Made by a program: the position numbers and the translations under genes
From: Serratia plymuthica
GTDB taxonomy: Bacteria; Pseudomonadota; Gammaproteobacteria; Enterobacterales; Enterobacteriaceae
Length of the DNA stretch: 64,000 nucleotides
Reading direction: 5' to 3'
Assembly (NCBI RefSeq): GCF_018336935.1
Contig: NZ_CP068771.1
Coordinates: forward strand, 1,116,001 to 1,180,000
Shown: positions 45,033-54,034 of the stretch, one piece after another
How positions within the stretch are numbered: position 1 is the stretch's first letter
Layout of the letters: every line of letters starts with the position of its first letter
Notes under the pieces: model-generated
The model's database searches: none
Seen by the model: the letters and a program-made list of their open reading frames with translations, nothing else
What the model was told of the DNA's origin: nothing

Positions 45033-45827
45033 TTAATAGCGTTCTGCGTACCCGGCCTGGCGCTCTTCGTCACGCAGCGTCAGGATTTCCACGCCGTCTG
45101 CGGTAACCGCCACGGTGTGCTCCCATTGGGCTGACAGCTTTTTATCGCGGGTCACCACCGTCCAACCGTCTTTCTTCTGCTTAATCCGGTGGTCGCCCTG
45201 GTTAATCATGGGCTCGATGGTAAATACCATCCCTTCCTGCAACGCCATGCCGGTGCCCGGCTGGCCGAAGTGCAGCACCGCCGGCTCCTCGTGCATATCG
45301 CGGCCGATGCCGTGGCCGCAGTATTCACGCACGATGCTGTAACCGGCCTGCTCCGCATGCTGCTGAATGGCATGGCCGATATCCCCCAAGGTTGCGCCGG
45401 GCTTTACCGCGCGGATGCCTTGCCACAGGGACTCATACACGTTGTTCACCAGCCGTTTGGCCAATGGCGCGGTCTGGCCGATACAGTACATCTTGCTGGA
45501 GTCGGCAATGTAACCGCCGTTTTCCAGCGTAATGTCGACGTTAACGATCATGCCGGAACGCAGGATTTTGCTGGCCGAAGGAATGCCGTGGCAAATCACG
45601 TCGTCGATCGAGGTATTGAGCACATAAGGGAAATCGTACTGGCCCTTGCTGGCCGGGCGCGATTTCAACTCATCGACGATAAAGGCTTCGGCGCGATCGT
45701 TAATTTCCATGGTCGACATGCCTTCGACAATCACCCCATCGAGCATAGCAAACACCTTGGCCAGCAGTGCGCCAGAGTGACGCATTTTGGCGATCTCTTC
45801 CGGCGTTTTGATCACAATCTGTTTCAC
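45033..45827 (-). CDS. map: Type I methionine aminopeptidase (second, ParD-linked paralogue)
   Basis: 264-residue metallo-aminopeptidase removing initiator methionine. All metal ligands are in place: Asp98 and Asp109 (NVDITLENGG, YIADSSKMY), His172 (CGHGIGRDMHEEP), Glu205 (FTIEPMINQ) and Glu236 (SAQWEHTVAVT), plus His80. It differs at many positions from the housekeeping E. coli Map and is not beside rpsB, so it is probably an accessory copy. Its start overlaps the stop of a small ParD-like gene by 4 nt, making a two-gene operon. Confidence 0.9.
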   Translation of the reverse strand: MKQIVIKTPEEIAKMRHSGALLAKVFAMLDGVIVEGMSTMEINDRAEAFIVDELKSRPASKGQYDFPYVLNTSIDDVICHGIPSASKILRSGMIVNVDITLENGGYIADSSKMYCIGQTAPLAKRLVNNVYESLWQGIRAVKPGATLGDIGHAIQQHAEQAGYSIVREYCGHGIGRDMHEEPAVLHFGQPGTGMALQEGMVFTIEPMINQGDHRIKQKKDGWTVVTRDKKLSAQWEHTVAVTADGVEILTLRDEERQAGYAERY

Positions 45828-46027
45828 CCGACAATCTCCTTCAGCGTCAGCGCGTTATCTTTCATCATTTTTTTTACCAGTTGGGGGTAGGTTAATTCCG
45901 GATGAAACTCCGCCAGCATGCCGATCTTGATCCAGTATTCCGCCTGCGCGTTGATCGAACGCGTCATCGTCAGGCTGGCGAGGCGCAGATCGTCATGCAG
46001 CGCGTCTGAAATTTTCACTATGCCCAT
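45824..46027 (-). CDS. ParD-like family protein
   Basis: A 67-residue protein of the ParD-like family: GIVKISDALHDDLRLASLTM followed by RSINAQAEYWIKIGMLAEFH. It looks like a ribbon-helix-helix DNA-binding protein of the antitoxin type. No ParE toxin is adjacent; the downstream overlapping gene is the methionine aminopeptidase. The ATG at 46027 follows AAGGAGC; an upstream in-frame start is less likely. Confidence 0.8.
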   Translation of the reverse strand: MGIVKISDALHDDLRLASLTMTRSINAQAEYWIKIGMLAEFHPELTYPQLVKKMMKDNALTLKEIVG

Positions 46028-46196
46028 AGGCTGCTCCTTAAATGAATAATATACGAAGTGTATATGGTTTGGATGGTGGGGATTGTACATTCCGTGGCAT
46101 AAGAAGTTTCCTGATGACAACGATTGCCGCCATCGCGCAATGCGTTTATTGTGATAAACGACTTTTTTTGCATGATTTTTCAGAAGGATTCAGGGC

Positions 46197-47300
46197 GTGA
46201 CTAAATTACGGGTTGGGGTGATCTTTGGCGGTAAATCGGCTGAGCACGAGGTGTCTCTGCAGTCGGCAAAAAACATTGTGGACGCCATCGACAAAGAGAA
46301 GTTTGACGTCACGCTGCTGGGCATCGACAAGCAGGGGCAATGGCACATTAACGATGCCTCCAATTACCTGCTGAATGCGGAAAACCCGGCGCTGATCGCG
46401 CTGAACCGCTCGAATAAAAATGTGGCGCTGATCCCCGGCCAGGAGAAACAGCAACTGATTGAGGCGAACAGCGCCGGCGCATTGGGCCAGCTCGACGTGG
46501 TATTCCCGATCGTGCATGGCACGCTGGGCGAGGACGGTTCACTGCAAGGGCTGCTGCGGATGGCCAATATGCCGTTCGTCGGCGCCGGTGTGTTGGGCTC
46601 GGCGGTCAGCATGGACAAAGACGTCACCAAACGCCTGCTGCGCGATGCCGGGTTGGCGGTGGCCCCCTTTGTCACCCTGACGCGCACCAACCGCAGCAAA
46701 TACGGCTTCGATCAGCTTAGCGAGCGTCTGGGTCTGCCGCTGTTTATCAAACCGGCTAACCAGGGGTCTTCGGTGGGCGTCAGCAAGGTGCAGGATCGGG
46801 CCGGCTTTGACGCCGCTCTGGCGCTGGCGTTCAGCTTCGATCACAAGGTGCTGGTGGAGTCGGCGATTGTCGGCCGTGAGATTGAGTGCGCCGTGTTGGG
46901 CAATGACGAGCCGCAGGCCAGCCTGTGTGGTGAAATCGTGCTGAGCGACGCGTTTTACTCCTACGACACCAAATACATCAATGAGCAGGGCGCGAAGGTC
47001 GTGGTGCCGGCGGAGATCGCACCGGAAGTCAGCGACAAAATCCGCGACGTGGCGCTAAAAGCGTTCCGGGCGCTGGAATGCTTTGGCCTGGCGCGCGTTG
47101 ACGTGTTCCTGACACCGGACAACAACGTGGTGATTAACGAGATCAACACGCTGCCGGGCTTCACCAATATCAGCATGTACCCAAAACTGTGGGCCGCCAG
47201 CGGCGTCAGCTACAGCGAGTTGATTACCCGATTGATCGAGCTGGCGCTGGAGCGCCATCAGCAAGATCGCGCGCTGAACAGCTCGGTGTTCGATCGGTAA
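46197..47300 (+). CDS. ddlA: D-alanine--D-alanine ligase A
   Basis: ATP-grasp ligase making D-Ala-D-Ala for peptidoglycan (367 residues). DdlA features: [20 protein letters not shown] at the N-terminus, [36 protein letters not shown], and the C-terminal [19 protein letters not shown] with magnesium ligands. It starts at GTG 46197 after AGAAGGA. It resembles DdlA rather than the shorter DdlB. Confidence 0.96.
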   Translation: MTKLRVGVIFGGKSAEHEVSLQSAKNIVDAIDKEKFDVTLLGIDKQGQWHINDASNYLLNAENPALIALNRSNKNVALIPGQEKQQLIEANSAGALGQLDVVFPIVHGTLGEDGSLQGLLRMANMPFVGAGVLGSAVSMDKDVTKRLLRDAGLAVAPFVTLTRTNRSKYGFDQLSERLGLPLFIKPANQGSSVGVSKVQDRAGFDAALALAFSFDHKVLVESAIVGREIECAVLGNDEPQASLCGEIVLSDAFYSYDTKYINEQGAKVVVPAEIAPEVSDKIRDVALKAFRALECFGLARVDVFLTPDNNVVINEINTLPGFTNISMYPKLWAASGVSYSELITRLIELALERHQQDRALNSSVFDR

Positions 47301-47407
47301 TATCGGATATTTCTCGCGTTGTTTTTTGGTAAAAAGGTATTGAAGGTATTTATGAGGCTGGTCCAAGGGAGTTCCAGCCCCATAAAAGTTATCACGTTCA
47401 TCTTTTT

Positions 47408-47445
47408 GTTCTTAAGGGCAGGTAATACCAGAAGGTTCTTAAGGG
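47408..47445. repeat. Two direct repeats upstream of the unknown two-gene module
   Basis: GTTCTTAAGGG occurs at 47408-47418 and again at 47435-47445, 27 bp apart start to start. Each contains the palindrome CTTAAG. They lie 49-86 bp before the gene at 47494, a position typical of autoregulatory operators. Confidence 0.6.
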
Positions 47446-47493
47446 AAAGAAGGGTTGCAATCTAGTCTCAGTTAAAAGGAATTCCTGATACTA

Positions 47494-48072
47494 ATGCACT
47501 TTAGAATGCACTACGACGAAGTGCTTCCTGACGATGGTTGTGGTTGGGAGCGCAAGCGTTTTACCTATGATCGAGCGACTCATTATTCTTATAAATTTAT
47601 GGTATCGGGTGAGTTTTATTCTGTGGTAGCCAGGCATATAAACTCAGAACACGAGCTTAATCAATTAGGGTATTCACTTCCTCAAGCCTGCAGTTTTCCT
47701 GCTCCTCTCATGGCGGAAGTTTATTTTGACCGCTTTCATGATATTGAATCATTTGGCAATTTTCTCCATTACTCTGGCAAAGGGCTGGGTAATGGAACCG
47801 TATTGCTCAATGTTGCATCGCTTATGCTGGAGCACTACAATACTTTCAATCTCGGTGGTTTTGTTTTTCAAGCGGCTCTCCCCTCTCAGGCTGGGACTCA
47901 GCGACAGGCAGATCTGGTTGAGATTTATGATTGCTTGCTTGGGTTGAGCACAACACCCCGTGTTAATGTCAAAACGGGAAGGGTGAAAAAGAGTATTACA
48001 CCGCTTTTGCCCCCTAATATGAGAGCCTTTAAGTCAACTTCGACGGGGAGGGATTATGTCATCATCTGCTAA
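47494..48072 (+). CDS. Protein of unknown function, first gene of a two-gene module
   Basis: 192-residue protein I do not recognise. It begins MHFRMHYDEVLPDDGCGWER, is rich in aromatic residues and histidine in its first 130 residues (for example HDIESFGNFLHYSGKGLGNG), and ends with a basic, serine/threonine-rich tail (KTGRVKKSITPLLPPN). There is no signal peptide, membrane segment or familiar nucleotide-binding motif. Base composition is lower in GC than the neighbours. It overlaps the next gene by 17 nt, and two direct repeats precede it. Phage-derived or toxin-antitoxin-like roles are possible but unproved. Confidence 0.6.
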   Translation: MHFRMHYDEVLPDDGCGWERKRFTYDRATHYSYKFMVSGEFYSVVARHINSEHELNQLGYSLPQACSFPAPLMAEVYFDRFHDIESFGNFLHYSGKGLGNGTVLLNVASLMLEHYNTFNLGGFVFQAALPSQAGTQRQADLVEIYDCLLGLSTTPRVNVKTGRVKKSITPLLPPNMRAFKSTSTGRDYVIIC

Positions 48073-48274
48073 AGTTGTTGCCCGCGAAGTGACTGTCGAA
48101 ATGGTCATGAACAGGCATCGTAAGACTATGAAGAGCTTACTCGTAGCGGAGACAGAACGTCTGCTTTGCGGAACTTCCGGGGTTTACGGAAAAGACGGTG
48201 AGGCCGATGTGACCGATAATAAACTGAGCACGCGAGCGTCAATGAGTGAGCTACGTCGTAAGCTGAAAGCTTAA
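48056..48274 (+). CDS. Small basic protein, second gene of the unknown module
   Basis: 72 residues, with no recognised family. It is basic (MNRHRKTMKSLLVAETERLL, SELRRKLKA at the end) with a probable long helix near residues 12-38. A strong ribosome site (GGGAGGG) lies inside the end of the upstream gene. A terminator follows 14 bp after the stop, so the two genes form one unit. Small size, charge and coupling would fit an antitoxin or accessory factor. Confidence 0.55.
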   Translation: MSSSAKVVAREVTVEMVMNRHRKTMKSLLVAETERLLCGTSGVYGKDGEADVTDNKLSTRASMSELRRKLKA

Positions 48275-48287
48275 ACTTTTTAAGGTG

Positions 48288-48320
48288 AAAATGGCTCCAG
48301 TCAGCAACGGAGCCATTTTT
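48288..48320 (+). terminator. Rho-independent terminator after the unknown two-gene module
   Basis: AAATGGCTCC pairs with GGAGCCATTT around a 10-nt loop, followed by further T. It ends the unit comprising the genes at 47494 and 48056. Confidence 0.85.
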
Positions 48321-48399
48321 ATGGGTTAGACAGAGGTAAACCTAAAAGATATATCCCCCAGCGTCATCTTGCTCATTGTGAGCGGCCAAGAGGATGCGC

Positions 48400-49179
48400 T
48401 TATTTCACCGTCACGTCGATATCGCCAAAATACTTCTTCGCCAGCGCGGTCACGGTGCCTTGCTGCTTCACTTTCACGATCGCGTCGTTGAGCTTTTTCT
48501 TCAACGCGTCATCCCCTTTGCGCAGGCCGAAGGCAATGCCTTCACCGAGGATCTTGTCATCGCTGACCGCATCGCCGACGAAGGCGAAGCCCTTGCCGTC
48601 CGGGTGCGCCAGGAAGCCGCTTTGCCCTGACGGCGCCATCACCAAGGTGGCGTCGAGACGGCCGGCGGTCAGATCAAGGTACGCCTGGTTTTGATCCTGA
48701 TAGGAGACGACGTCGACGCCCTGAGGCGCCCAGTGGCTCTTGGCGTAGGTTTCCTGAATCGAGCCTTGCAGCACGCCGACGTGTTTGCCCGCCAGCGACT
48801 TGGCGTCCGGCAGCAGGCCGCTGTCGGCTTTGGCGATCAGGCGGTTCGGCACCTGATAGATGGAGTCGGTGAAGTCAATCGCCTGGCGGCGCTGTTCGGT
48901 GACGTTCATCGCCGAGTTGATGGCGTCAAACTTGCGCGCCTTCAGCGCCGGAATCAGGCTGTCGAACGAGGTCTCGACCCAGCTGCATTTCAACTGGGCG
49001 GCGGCGCAGACCGCGTTGCCCAGATCGATATCGAAGCCTTCCAGCTTGCCGCTGGCGGATTTGGATTCGAACGGCGGATACAGCGCTTCCAGGCCGAAGC
49101 GCAGCGTATTTTCCGCCGCCAGAGAAGAACCGGCGGCCAGCAGGCAGCCCACAGCGATCAGCGTTTTCAGTGATTTCAT
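48400..49179 (-). CDS. Periplasmic amino-acid-binding protein (lysine/arginine/ornithine type)
   Basis: Family 3 solute-binding protein (259 residues) resembling ArgT/HisJ. Signal peptide 1-21 ends SLAA-E. The mature start LRFGLEALYPPFESKSASGK and the segment GFDIDLGNAVCAAAQLKCSW with the paired cysteines are typical of LAO/His-binding proteins. No permease or ATPase gene is adjacent, so it may share a distant transporter. It follows a YbdL-like aminotransferase gene on the same strand. Confidence 0.9.
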   Translation of the reverse strand: MKSLKTLIAVGCLLAAGSSLAAENTLRFGLEALYPPFESKSASGKLEGFDIDLGNAVCAAAQLKCSWVETSFDSLIPALKARKFDAINSAMNVTEQRRQAIDFTDSIYQVPNRLIAKADSGLLPDAKSLAGKHVGVLQGSIQETYAKSHWAPQGVDVVSYQDQNQAYLDLTAGRLDATLVMAPSGQSGFLAHPDGKGFAFVGDAVSDDKILGEGIAFGLRKGDDALKKKLNDAIVKVKQQGTVTALAKKYFGDIDVTVK

Positions 49180-49221
49180 AGTCAGTGCCTTTTTCCCATG
49201 GTCAAACCAAAAGTGAATGCA

Positions 49222-50376
49222 TTACACCTGACACAGACGGCGTGCGCCTTCCAGCAGGGTTTCGTTATCTTTTGAAAAACTCAGCCGGATGATGCCGGTG
49301 TTGGTGCCGTCGCTGTAAAACGCCGACAGCGGGATAGTCGCGACTTTCGCTTCACGGATTAAACGCACCGCAAAATCGTTGTCGCTTTCGCTGCTGAAAC
49401 CGCTAAAGCGGGCCAACATAAAGAAACTGCCACGGCTGGGTAATAATTCAAAGCGCGAATCTTGCAAAGCGCCGGCCAGCAAATCGCGTTTCTGTTGATA
49501 GAAATCCGCCAGCCCCAGATAGCTTTGCGGATTGCCCAGCGCTTCGGCGAAGGCATATTGCATCGGCGTATCGGCGGAGAACACCATAAACTGGTGCACC
49601 TTGCGGATCTCATCCATCAGCGCCGCCGGCGCCATGCAGTAACCGACGCGCCAGCCGGTAACGTGATAGGTTTTGCCAAACGACGACACAATCACGCTGC
49701 GTTCGGCCAATTGCGGGTGGCGCGCCATGCTGTGGTGAATATCGCCGTCGAAGACCACGTGTTCGTAAACCTCGTCGGACAGGATAACGATATCGGTATT
49801 GCGCGTCAGGGCGGTCAGGCGCTCAATGTCATGCTCGCCGAACACGCTGCCGGTCGGGTTGTGCGGGCTGTTGACGATGATCATCCGCGTTTTGCCGGTG
49901 ATGGCGGCGGCGACCTCGTCCCAGTCAATGTGCAAGTCCTGCAGCGACAGCTTGATGGCTACCGGCGTGGCGCCTTGCAGGCGGACAATCGGCGCGTAGC
50001 TGTCGAACGCCGGTTCGAAATAAATCACCTCGTCGCCCGGGTGCACCAGCGCGCTGATGGCGGAATACAATCCTTCGCTGGCACTGGCGATGACCGTGAT
50101 TTCTTCGTCGGCGTCATAACGTGCGCCATACAATCGTTCAACTTTATCTGCCAGCGCAGCGCGTAATGCGGCCACGCCACTCATCGGCGCGTACTGGTTA
50201 TGACCTGCGCGCATGGCTTGCGCCACCGCGTCGACCAGTTGCGGTTGGCAGGCGAAGTTCGGTGCGCCCTGCGACAGGTTCAGTGCCTGATGTTCAGCGC
50301 TGAGCTGGCCGATTACGGTGAAAATGGTGGTGCCGACATCCGGCAACTTCGAGCGTTGTGAGCAGGCGCTCTGCAT
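49222..50376 (-). CDS. Class I/II pyridoxal-phosphate aminotransferase, YbdL-like
   Basis: 384-residue aminotransferase resembling E. coli YbdL, which prefers methionine, histidine and phenylalanine. Fold-type I marks: NLSQGAPNF, NQYAPMSGVAALRAALADK, NSPHNPTGSVF, DEVYEHVVFDG, and the PLP lysine in SSFGKTYHVTGWRVGY. The ATG at 50376 follows AGGAGCC; an earlier in-frame ATG at 50418 is less favoured. It probably forms an operon with the amino-acid-binding protein and is divergent from a LysR regulator. Confidence 0.88.
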   Translation of the reverse strand: MQSACSQRSKLPDVGTTIFTVIGQLSAEHQALNLSQGAPNFACQPQLVDAVAQAMRAGHNQYAPMSGVAALRAALADKVERLYGARYDADEEITVIASASEGLYSAISALVHPGDEVIYFEPAFDSYAPIVRLQGATPVAIKLSLQDLHIDWDEVAAAITGKTRMIIVNSPHNPTGSVFGEHDIERLTALTRNTDIVILSDEVYEHVVFDGDIHHSMARHPQLAERSVIVSSFGKTYHVTGWRVGYCMAPAALMDEIRKVHQFMVFSADTPMQYAFAEALGNPQSYLGLADFYQQKRDLLAGALQDSRFELLPSRGSFFMLARFSGFSSESDNDFAVRLIREAKVATIPLSAFYSDGTNTGIIRLSFSKDNETLLEGARRLCQV

Positions 50377-50480
50377 GATTGGCTCCTGGATAGGGGGAAG
50401 TATTGATTGATTAAGCATCAGTGAGGGTAGGCGGACAAGGGAATGTTTGTCATACTAGCCATGAGTTAAAATCATGGCTG

Positions 50481-50613
50481 ATTCCCATTCATTCTTGAAA
50501 CGATCTCGGCGTTGGCTGCGTTATTCGGCCCATGCCTGGGCCTCACCCCTGACGGGGCCGCTGCAAGCAGCGTTCACTGGCCGCCTTGATGTCGTTCCAA
50601 TTATTGGGGGAAT
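50481..50613. repeat. ERIC variant sharing the insertion of the element at 12.8 kb
   Basis: The ends are ATTCCC and GGGAAT; the outer arms are TTCTTGAAACGATCTCGGCG then TTGGCTGCG, and GATGTCGTTCCAATTATTGG. The middle reads CGGCCCATGCCTGGGCC and GGGGCCGCTGCAAGCAGCGT, which is the reverse complement of the insert in the 12762 element. The usual central ERIC arm is missing. It lies between the divergent aminotransferase and LysR genes. Confidence 0.8.
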
Positions 50614-50646
50614 CCTTGTCATTTCGGGGATATCGAGGAACCCGCT

Positions 50647-51576
50647 ATGCAGACATCTCTGCCGTCGCTCGACGTTTTGAAAACTTTTGTGGTGGTGGCC
50701 CAGCGCCTTAATTTCACTCATGCCGCCCAAATACTGCACCTGACGCAAGGCGCCGTCAGCCGTCAGATCCTCGGGCTGGAGCAGCATCTGGGCTATCCGC
50801 TGTTCAGCCGCCGGGCGCGCGGGCTGACGCTGACCCCGCAGGGCGCCATGTTGCTGGCGCCGGTGCAGCAGGCGTTGGGGCAACTGGGCGAGGCGTTGAC
50901 GCGGATTGGCGCGCAGCCGGGCACGTTGCGCATCAAGTGCCCGACCTGCGCCATGCGCTGGGTGTTGCCGCGCATTATCCGGTTGCAAAACGAGCGTCCG
51001 GAAATGCATATCGAACTGACCGCCTCGGTATCGCACGGATTGGATTTCAGCGCAGAGCATTTCGATGCTGCGGTGGTGTTCGGCCAGCCGCAGGGGAAAA
51101 AGCTGGCGGTGCATCACCTGTTCGATGAAATCCTCACGCCGGTCTGCACGCCGTCTTACCTACCCGATTTGGCCCGCCCGCCAACCCCGGCCGATCTGGC
51201 GGAGAAAACCCTGCTGCACCCCACGCGCGATCGCCGCGACTGGCTGCTGTGGTTGAAGGCGGCGGGGCTGGAGACGCTGCCTTCCGGCAAGGCGCAGCAT
51301 TTTGATACTCTGGATCTGGCGATGAGTGCCGCGCTGCAAGGTTTTGGCATCGCCATCGGCGACTTGTGCCTGCTGGAGGAGGATATCCAGGCGCAGCGCG
51401 TTGTTACGCCGTTCCCGCTCAGCGTGGTCAGCGGCGCGGCCTACTATTTGGTCTATCCTGAACGGGCTGTGATGCCCGCGACATTAGCCACGCTGGTTAA
51501 TTTCCTGGGGGAAGAGGCGGAGCAAAGCCGCGCACGGCTGAAGAATGGCTTGTCCGCCGCCGCTAACAGCTTGTAA
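50647..51576 (+). CDS. LysR-family transcriptional regulator (GcvA-like)
   Basis: 309-residue LysR regulator: PSLDVLKTFVVVAQRLNFTH, LTQGAVSRQILGLEQHLGYP form the DNA-binding domain; the effector domain includes FDAAVVFGQPQ and LLHPTRDRRDW. It is divergent from the YbdL-like aminotransferase/binding-protein operon across an ERIC variant. That operon is its most likely target. Confidence 0.87.
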   Translation: MQTSLPSLDVLKTFVVVAQRLNFTHAAQILHLTQGAVSRQILGLEQHLGYPLFSRRARGLTLTPQGAMLLAPVQQALGQLGEALTRIGAQPGTLRIKCPTCAMRWVLPRIIRLQNERPEMHIELTASVSHGLDFSAEHFDAAVVFGQPQGKKLAVHHLFDEILTPVCTPSYLPDLARPPTPADLAEKTLLHPTRDRRDWLLWLKAAGLETLPSGKAQHFDTLDLAMSAALQGFGIAIGDLCLLEEDIQAQRVVTPFPLSVVSGAAYYLVYPERAVMPATLATLVNFLGEEAEQSRARLKNGLSAAANSL

Positions 51577-51692
51577 CCTTTAACATTACAAATTATTTCT
51601 GCGGTGAAAAAGAGTATGTCACACTGCTTTTTCACTTTGATTAATCCTCCCCGTCGCAGGCTGCGGCGGGAACATGCCTGAGACAAAAAAAT

Positions 51693-53990
51693 ATGAAATG
51701 GCTTTGTGTGGTGAGTTTGCTGTCCGGCCTGGCCATCAGCCCGGTTTTTGCGCAGGAGAGCGGGGCGGCGCAAGGAATTAATGCCCAGCAGCGTGATGCT
51801 TTCGTTTCCAACCTGATGAAAAAGATGACGCTGGAAGAAAAAATCGGCCAGCTGCGCTTAATCAGCGTCGGGCCGGATAACCCGAAAGAAGCGATCCGCG
51901 ACGGCATCGGCAAGGGCCAGATTGGTGCCATCTTCAACACCGTCACCCGGCCGGATATCCGCGCCATGCAGGATCAGGCGATGCAACTCAGCCGCCTGAA
52001 AATCCCGTTGTTCTTCGCCTACGACGTGGTGCACGGTCAACGCACCGTCTTCCCGATCAGCCTGGGGCTGGCGGCCAGTTTTGATCTCGAAGCCATCGCG
52101 CTCAGTGGCCGGGTATCGGCGCAGGAAGCCAGCGATGACGGCCTGAACATGACCTTCTCGCCGATGGTCGACATCACCCGCGATCCGCGCTGGGGCCGGG
52201 TATCGGAAGGCTTCGGCGAAGACACCTGGCTGGTGTCCAAAATTGCCAAAGTGATGGTCGATGCTTACCAGAACGGCGATCCGTCTCAGCCCGGTTCAGT
52301 GATGGCCAGCGTTAAACATTTCGCGCTGTATGGTGCCACCGAAGGCGGCCGCGATTACAACACCGTGGATATGAGCCCGCTGAGAATGTATCAGGACTAT
52401 TTACCGCCGTATAAGGCAGCGGTGGACGCGGGCAGCGGTGGGGTGATGGTATCGCTCAATTCGATCAACGGCATTCCGGCCACCGCCAACCCGTGGCTGC
52501 TGAAAGATCTGTTGCGCAGCCAGTGGGGCTTTGGCGGCATTACCATTAGCGATCACGGCGCGATTAAAGAGCTTATCAAGCACGGCGTGGCCGAAGATGC
52601 GCGCGATGCGGTGCGGCTGGCGATCACTTCCGGCGTCGACATGAGCATGAGCGACGAATACTACGACCAATACCTGCCGGGACTGGTGAAGGACGGGCTG
52701 GTTTCGGAAAGCGATATCGATCGCGCCTGCCGCGATGTGTTGAACACCAAATATGATATGGGCCTGTTCAAAGACCCGTATAACCACCTTGGCCCGGTAG
52801 GTTCCGATCCGCAGGACACCAATGCCGAAAGCCGTCTGCACCGCGCAGAAGCGCGCGTAGTGGCGCGCAAGACTCTGGTGTTGCTGAAGAATGACAAGCA
52901 GACGCTGCCGTTGAGCAAGCAAGGCACCATTGCGCTGGTTGGGCCGATGGCCGACAGCCAGCGTGACGTGATGGGCAGTTGGTCGGCGGCCGGCGTGGTC
53001 AAACAGTCGGTGACCCTTCGCCAGGGGCTGGAGCATGCGGTGGGCGACAAGGCGAAGATCCTCTACGCCAAGGGCGCCAACATTACCCAGGACAAAAGCA
53101 TTATCGACTATCTGAACGAGTATGAGCCGGCGGTGGTGTTTGATACCCGTCCGCCGCAGCAGATGATTGATGAAGCGGTACGGGCGGCCAGGCAGGCCGA
53201 TGTCGTGGTCGCGGTCGTGGGTGAGTCGCAGGGCATGGCGCACGAAGCGTCCAGCCGCGCCGACATCACTATTCCGCAAAACCAACGGGATCTGATCGCC
53301 GCGCTGAAAGCGACCGGCAAACCGCTGGTGCTGGTGCTGATGAATGGCCGGCCGTTGGCGCTGAGCTGGGAAAGCCAGCAGGCGGATGCGATGCTGGAGA
53401 CCTGGTACAGCGGCACCGAGGGCGGCAATGCGGTGGCCGACGTGCTGTTCGGCGACTACAACCCGTCGGGCAAGCTGCCGATGACCTTCCCGCGTTCTGT
53501 CGGCCAGATCCCGATGTATTACAACCATCTGAATACCGGCCGTCCGTTCGGCAAGGAAAATCCGGGCAAGTACACGTCGCGCTATTTCGACTCGCCTAAC
53601 GGTCCGTTGTATCCCTTTGGTTATGGCCTGAGTTACACCACCTTCAGCCTGTCGGATCTCAAGCTTTCCAGCCCGACGATGGCGCGCAACGGCAAACTGA
53701 CCGCCAGCGTCACGCTGAAGAATACCGGCAAATATGACGGCGCCACCGTGGTGCAGCTGTACGTGCAGGACGTGACGGCTTCGGTCAGCCGCCCGGTGAA
53801 AGAACTGCGCAACTTCAAAAAGGTGATGCTGCGAGCCGGTCAATCGCAACAGGTGGAGCTGCCGATCACCGAAGAGGATCTAAAGTTTTACAACGCCAGC
53901 CTGAAATGGGGCGCGGAGCCGGGCAAGTTCAACGTGTTTGTCGGCCTGGATTCCGACAACGTACAGGCACAGAGCTTTACGTTGCAGTAA
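51693..53990 (+). CDS. bglX: Periplasmic beta-glucosidase BglX
   Basis: Glycoside hydrolase family 3 enzyme (765 residues, same length as E. coli BglX) that hydrolyses beta-glucosides in the periplasm. Signal peptide 1-20 ends VFA-Q. The catalytic nucleophile is Asp287 in GGITISDHGAIKEL; the substrate-binding KHF is at 208-210. The C-terminal half carries the second GH3 domain and a fibronectin-III-like domain (VVQLYVQDVTASVSRPVKEL). In E. coli it is next to dld. Confidence 0.96.
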   Translation: MKWLCVVSLLSGLAISPVFAQESGAAQGINAQQRDAFVSNLMKKMTLEEKIGQLRLISVGPDNPKEAIRDGIGKGQIGAIFNTVTRPDIRAMQDQAMQLSRLKIPLFFAYDVVHGQRTVFPISLGLAASFDLEAIALSGRVSAQEASDDGLNMTFSPMVDITRDPRWGRVSEGFGEDTWLVSKIAKVMVDAYQNGDPSQPGSVMASVKHFALYGATEGGRDYNTVDMSPLRMYQDYLPPYKAAVDAGSGGVMVSLNSINGIPATANPWLLKDLLRSQWGFGGITISDHGAIKELIKHGVAEDARDAVRLAITSGVDMSMSDEYYDQYLPGLVKDGLVSESDIDRACRDVLNTKYDMGLFKDPYNHLGPVGSDPQDTNAESRLHRAEARVVARKTLVLLKNDKQTLPLSKQGTIALVGPMADSQRDVMGSWSAAGVVKQSVTLRQGLEHAVGDKAKILYAKGANITQDKSIIDYLNEYEPAVVFDTRPPQQMIDEAVRAARQADVVVAVVGESQGMAHEASSRADITIPQNQRDLIAALKATGKPLVLVLMNGRPLALSWESQQADAMLETWYSGTEGGNAVADVLFGDYNPSGKLPMTFPRSVGQIPMYYNHLNTGRPFGKENPGKYTSRYFDSPNGPLYPFGYGLSYTTFSLSDLKLSSPTMARNGKLTASVTLKNTGKYDGATVVQLYVQDVTASVSRPVKELRNFKKVMLRAGQSQQVELPITEEDLKFYNASLKWGAEPGKFNVFVGLDSDNVQAQSFTLQ

Positions 53991-54002
53991 AGCGTATTGC
54001 CC

Positions 54003-54034
54003 TCTCTCACCAGGGTGGGAGAGGGTTTTTTTAT
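54003..54034 (+). terminator. Rho-independent terminator after bglX
   Basis: CCCTCTCTCACC pairs with GGTGGGAGAGGG around a short loop and is followed by seven T. It lies directly after bglX and ends at the stop of the convergent GntR gene. Confidence 0.88.
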
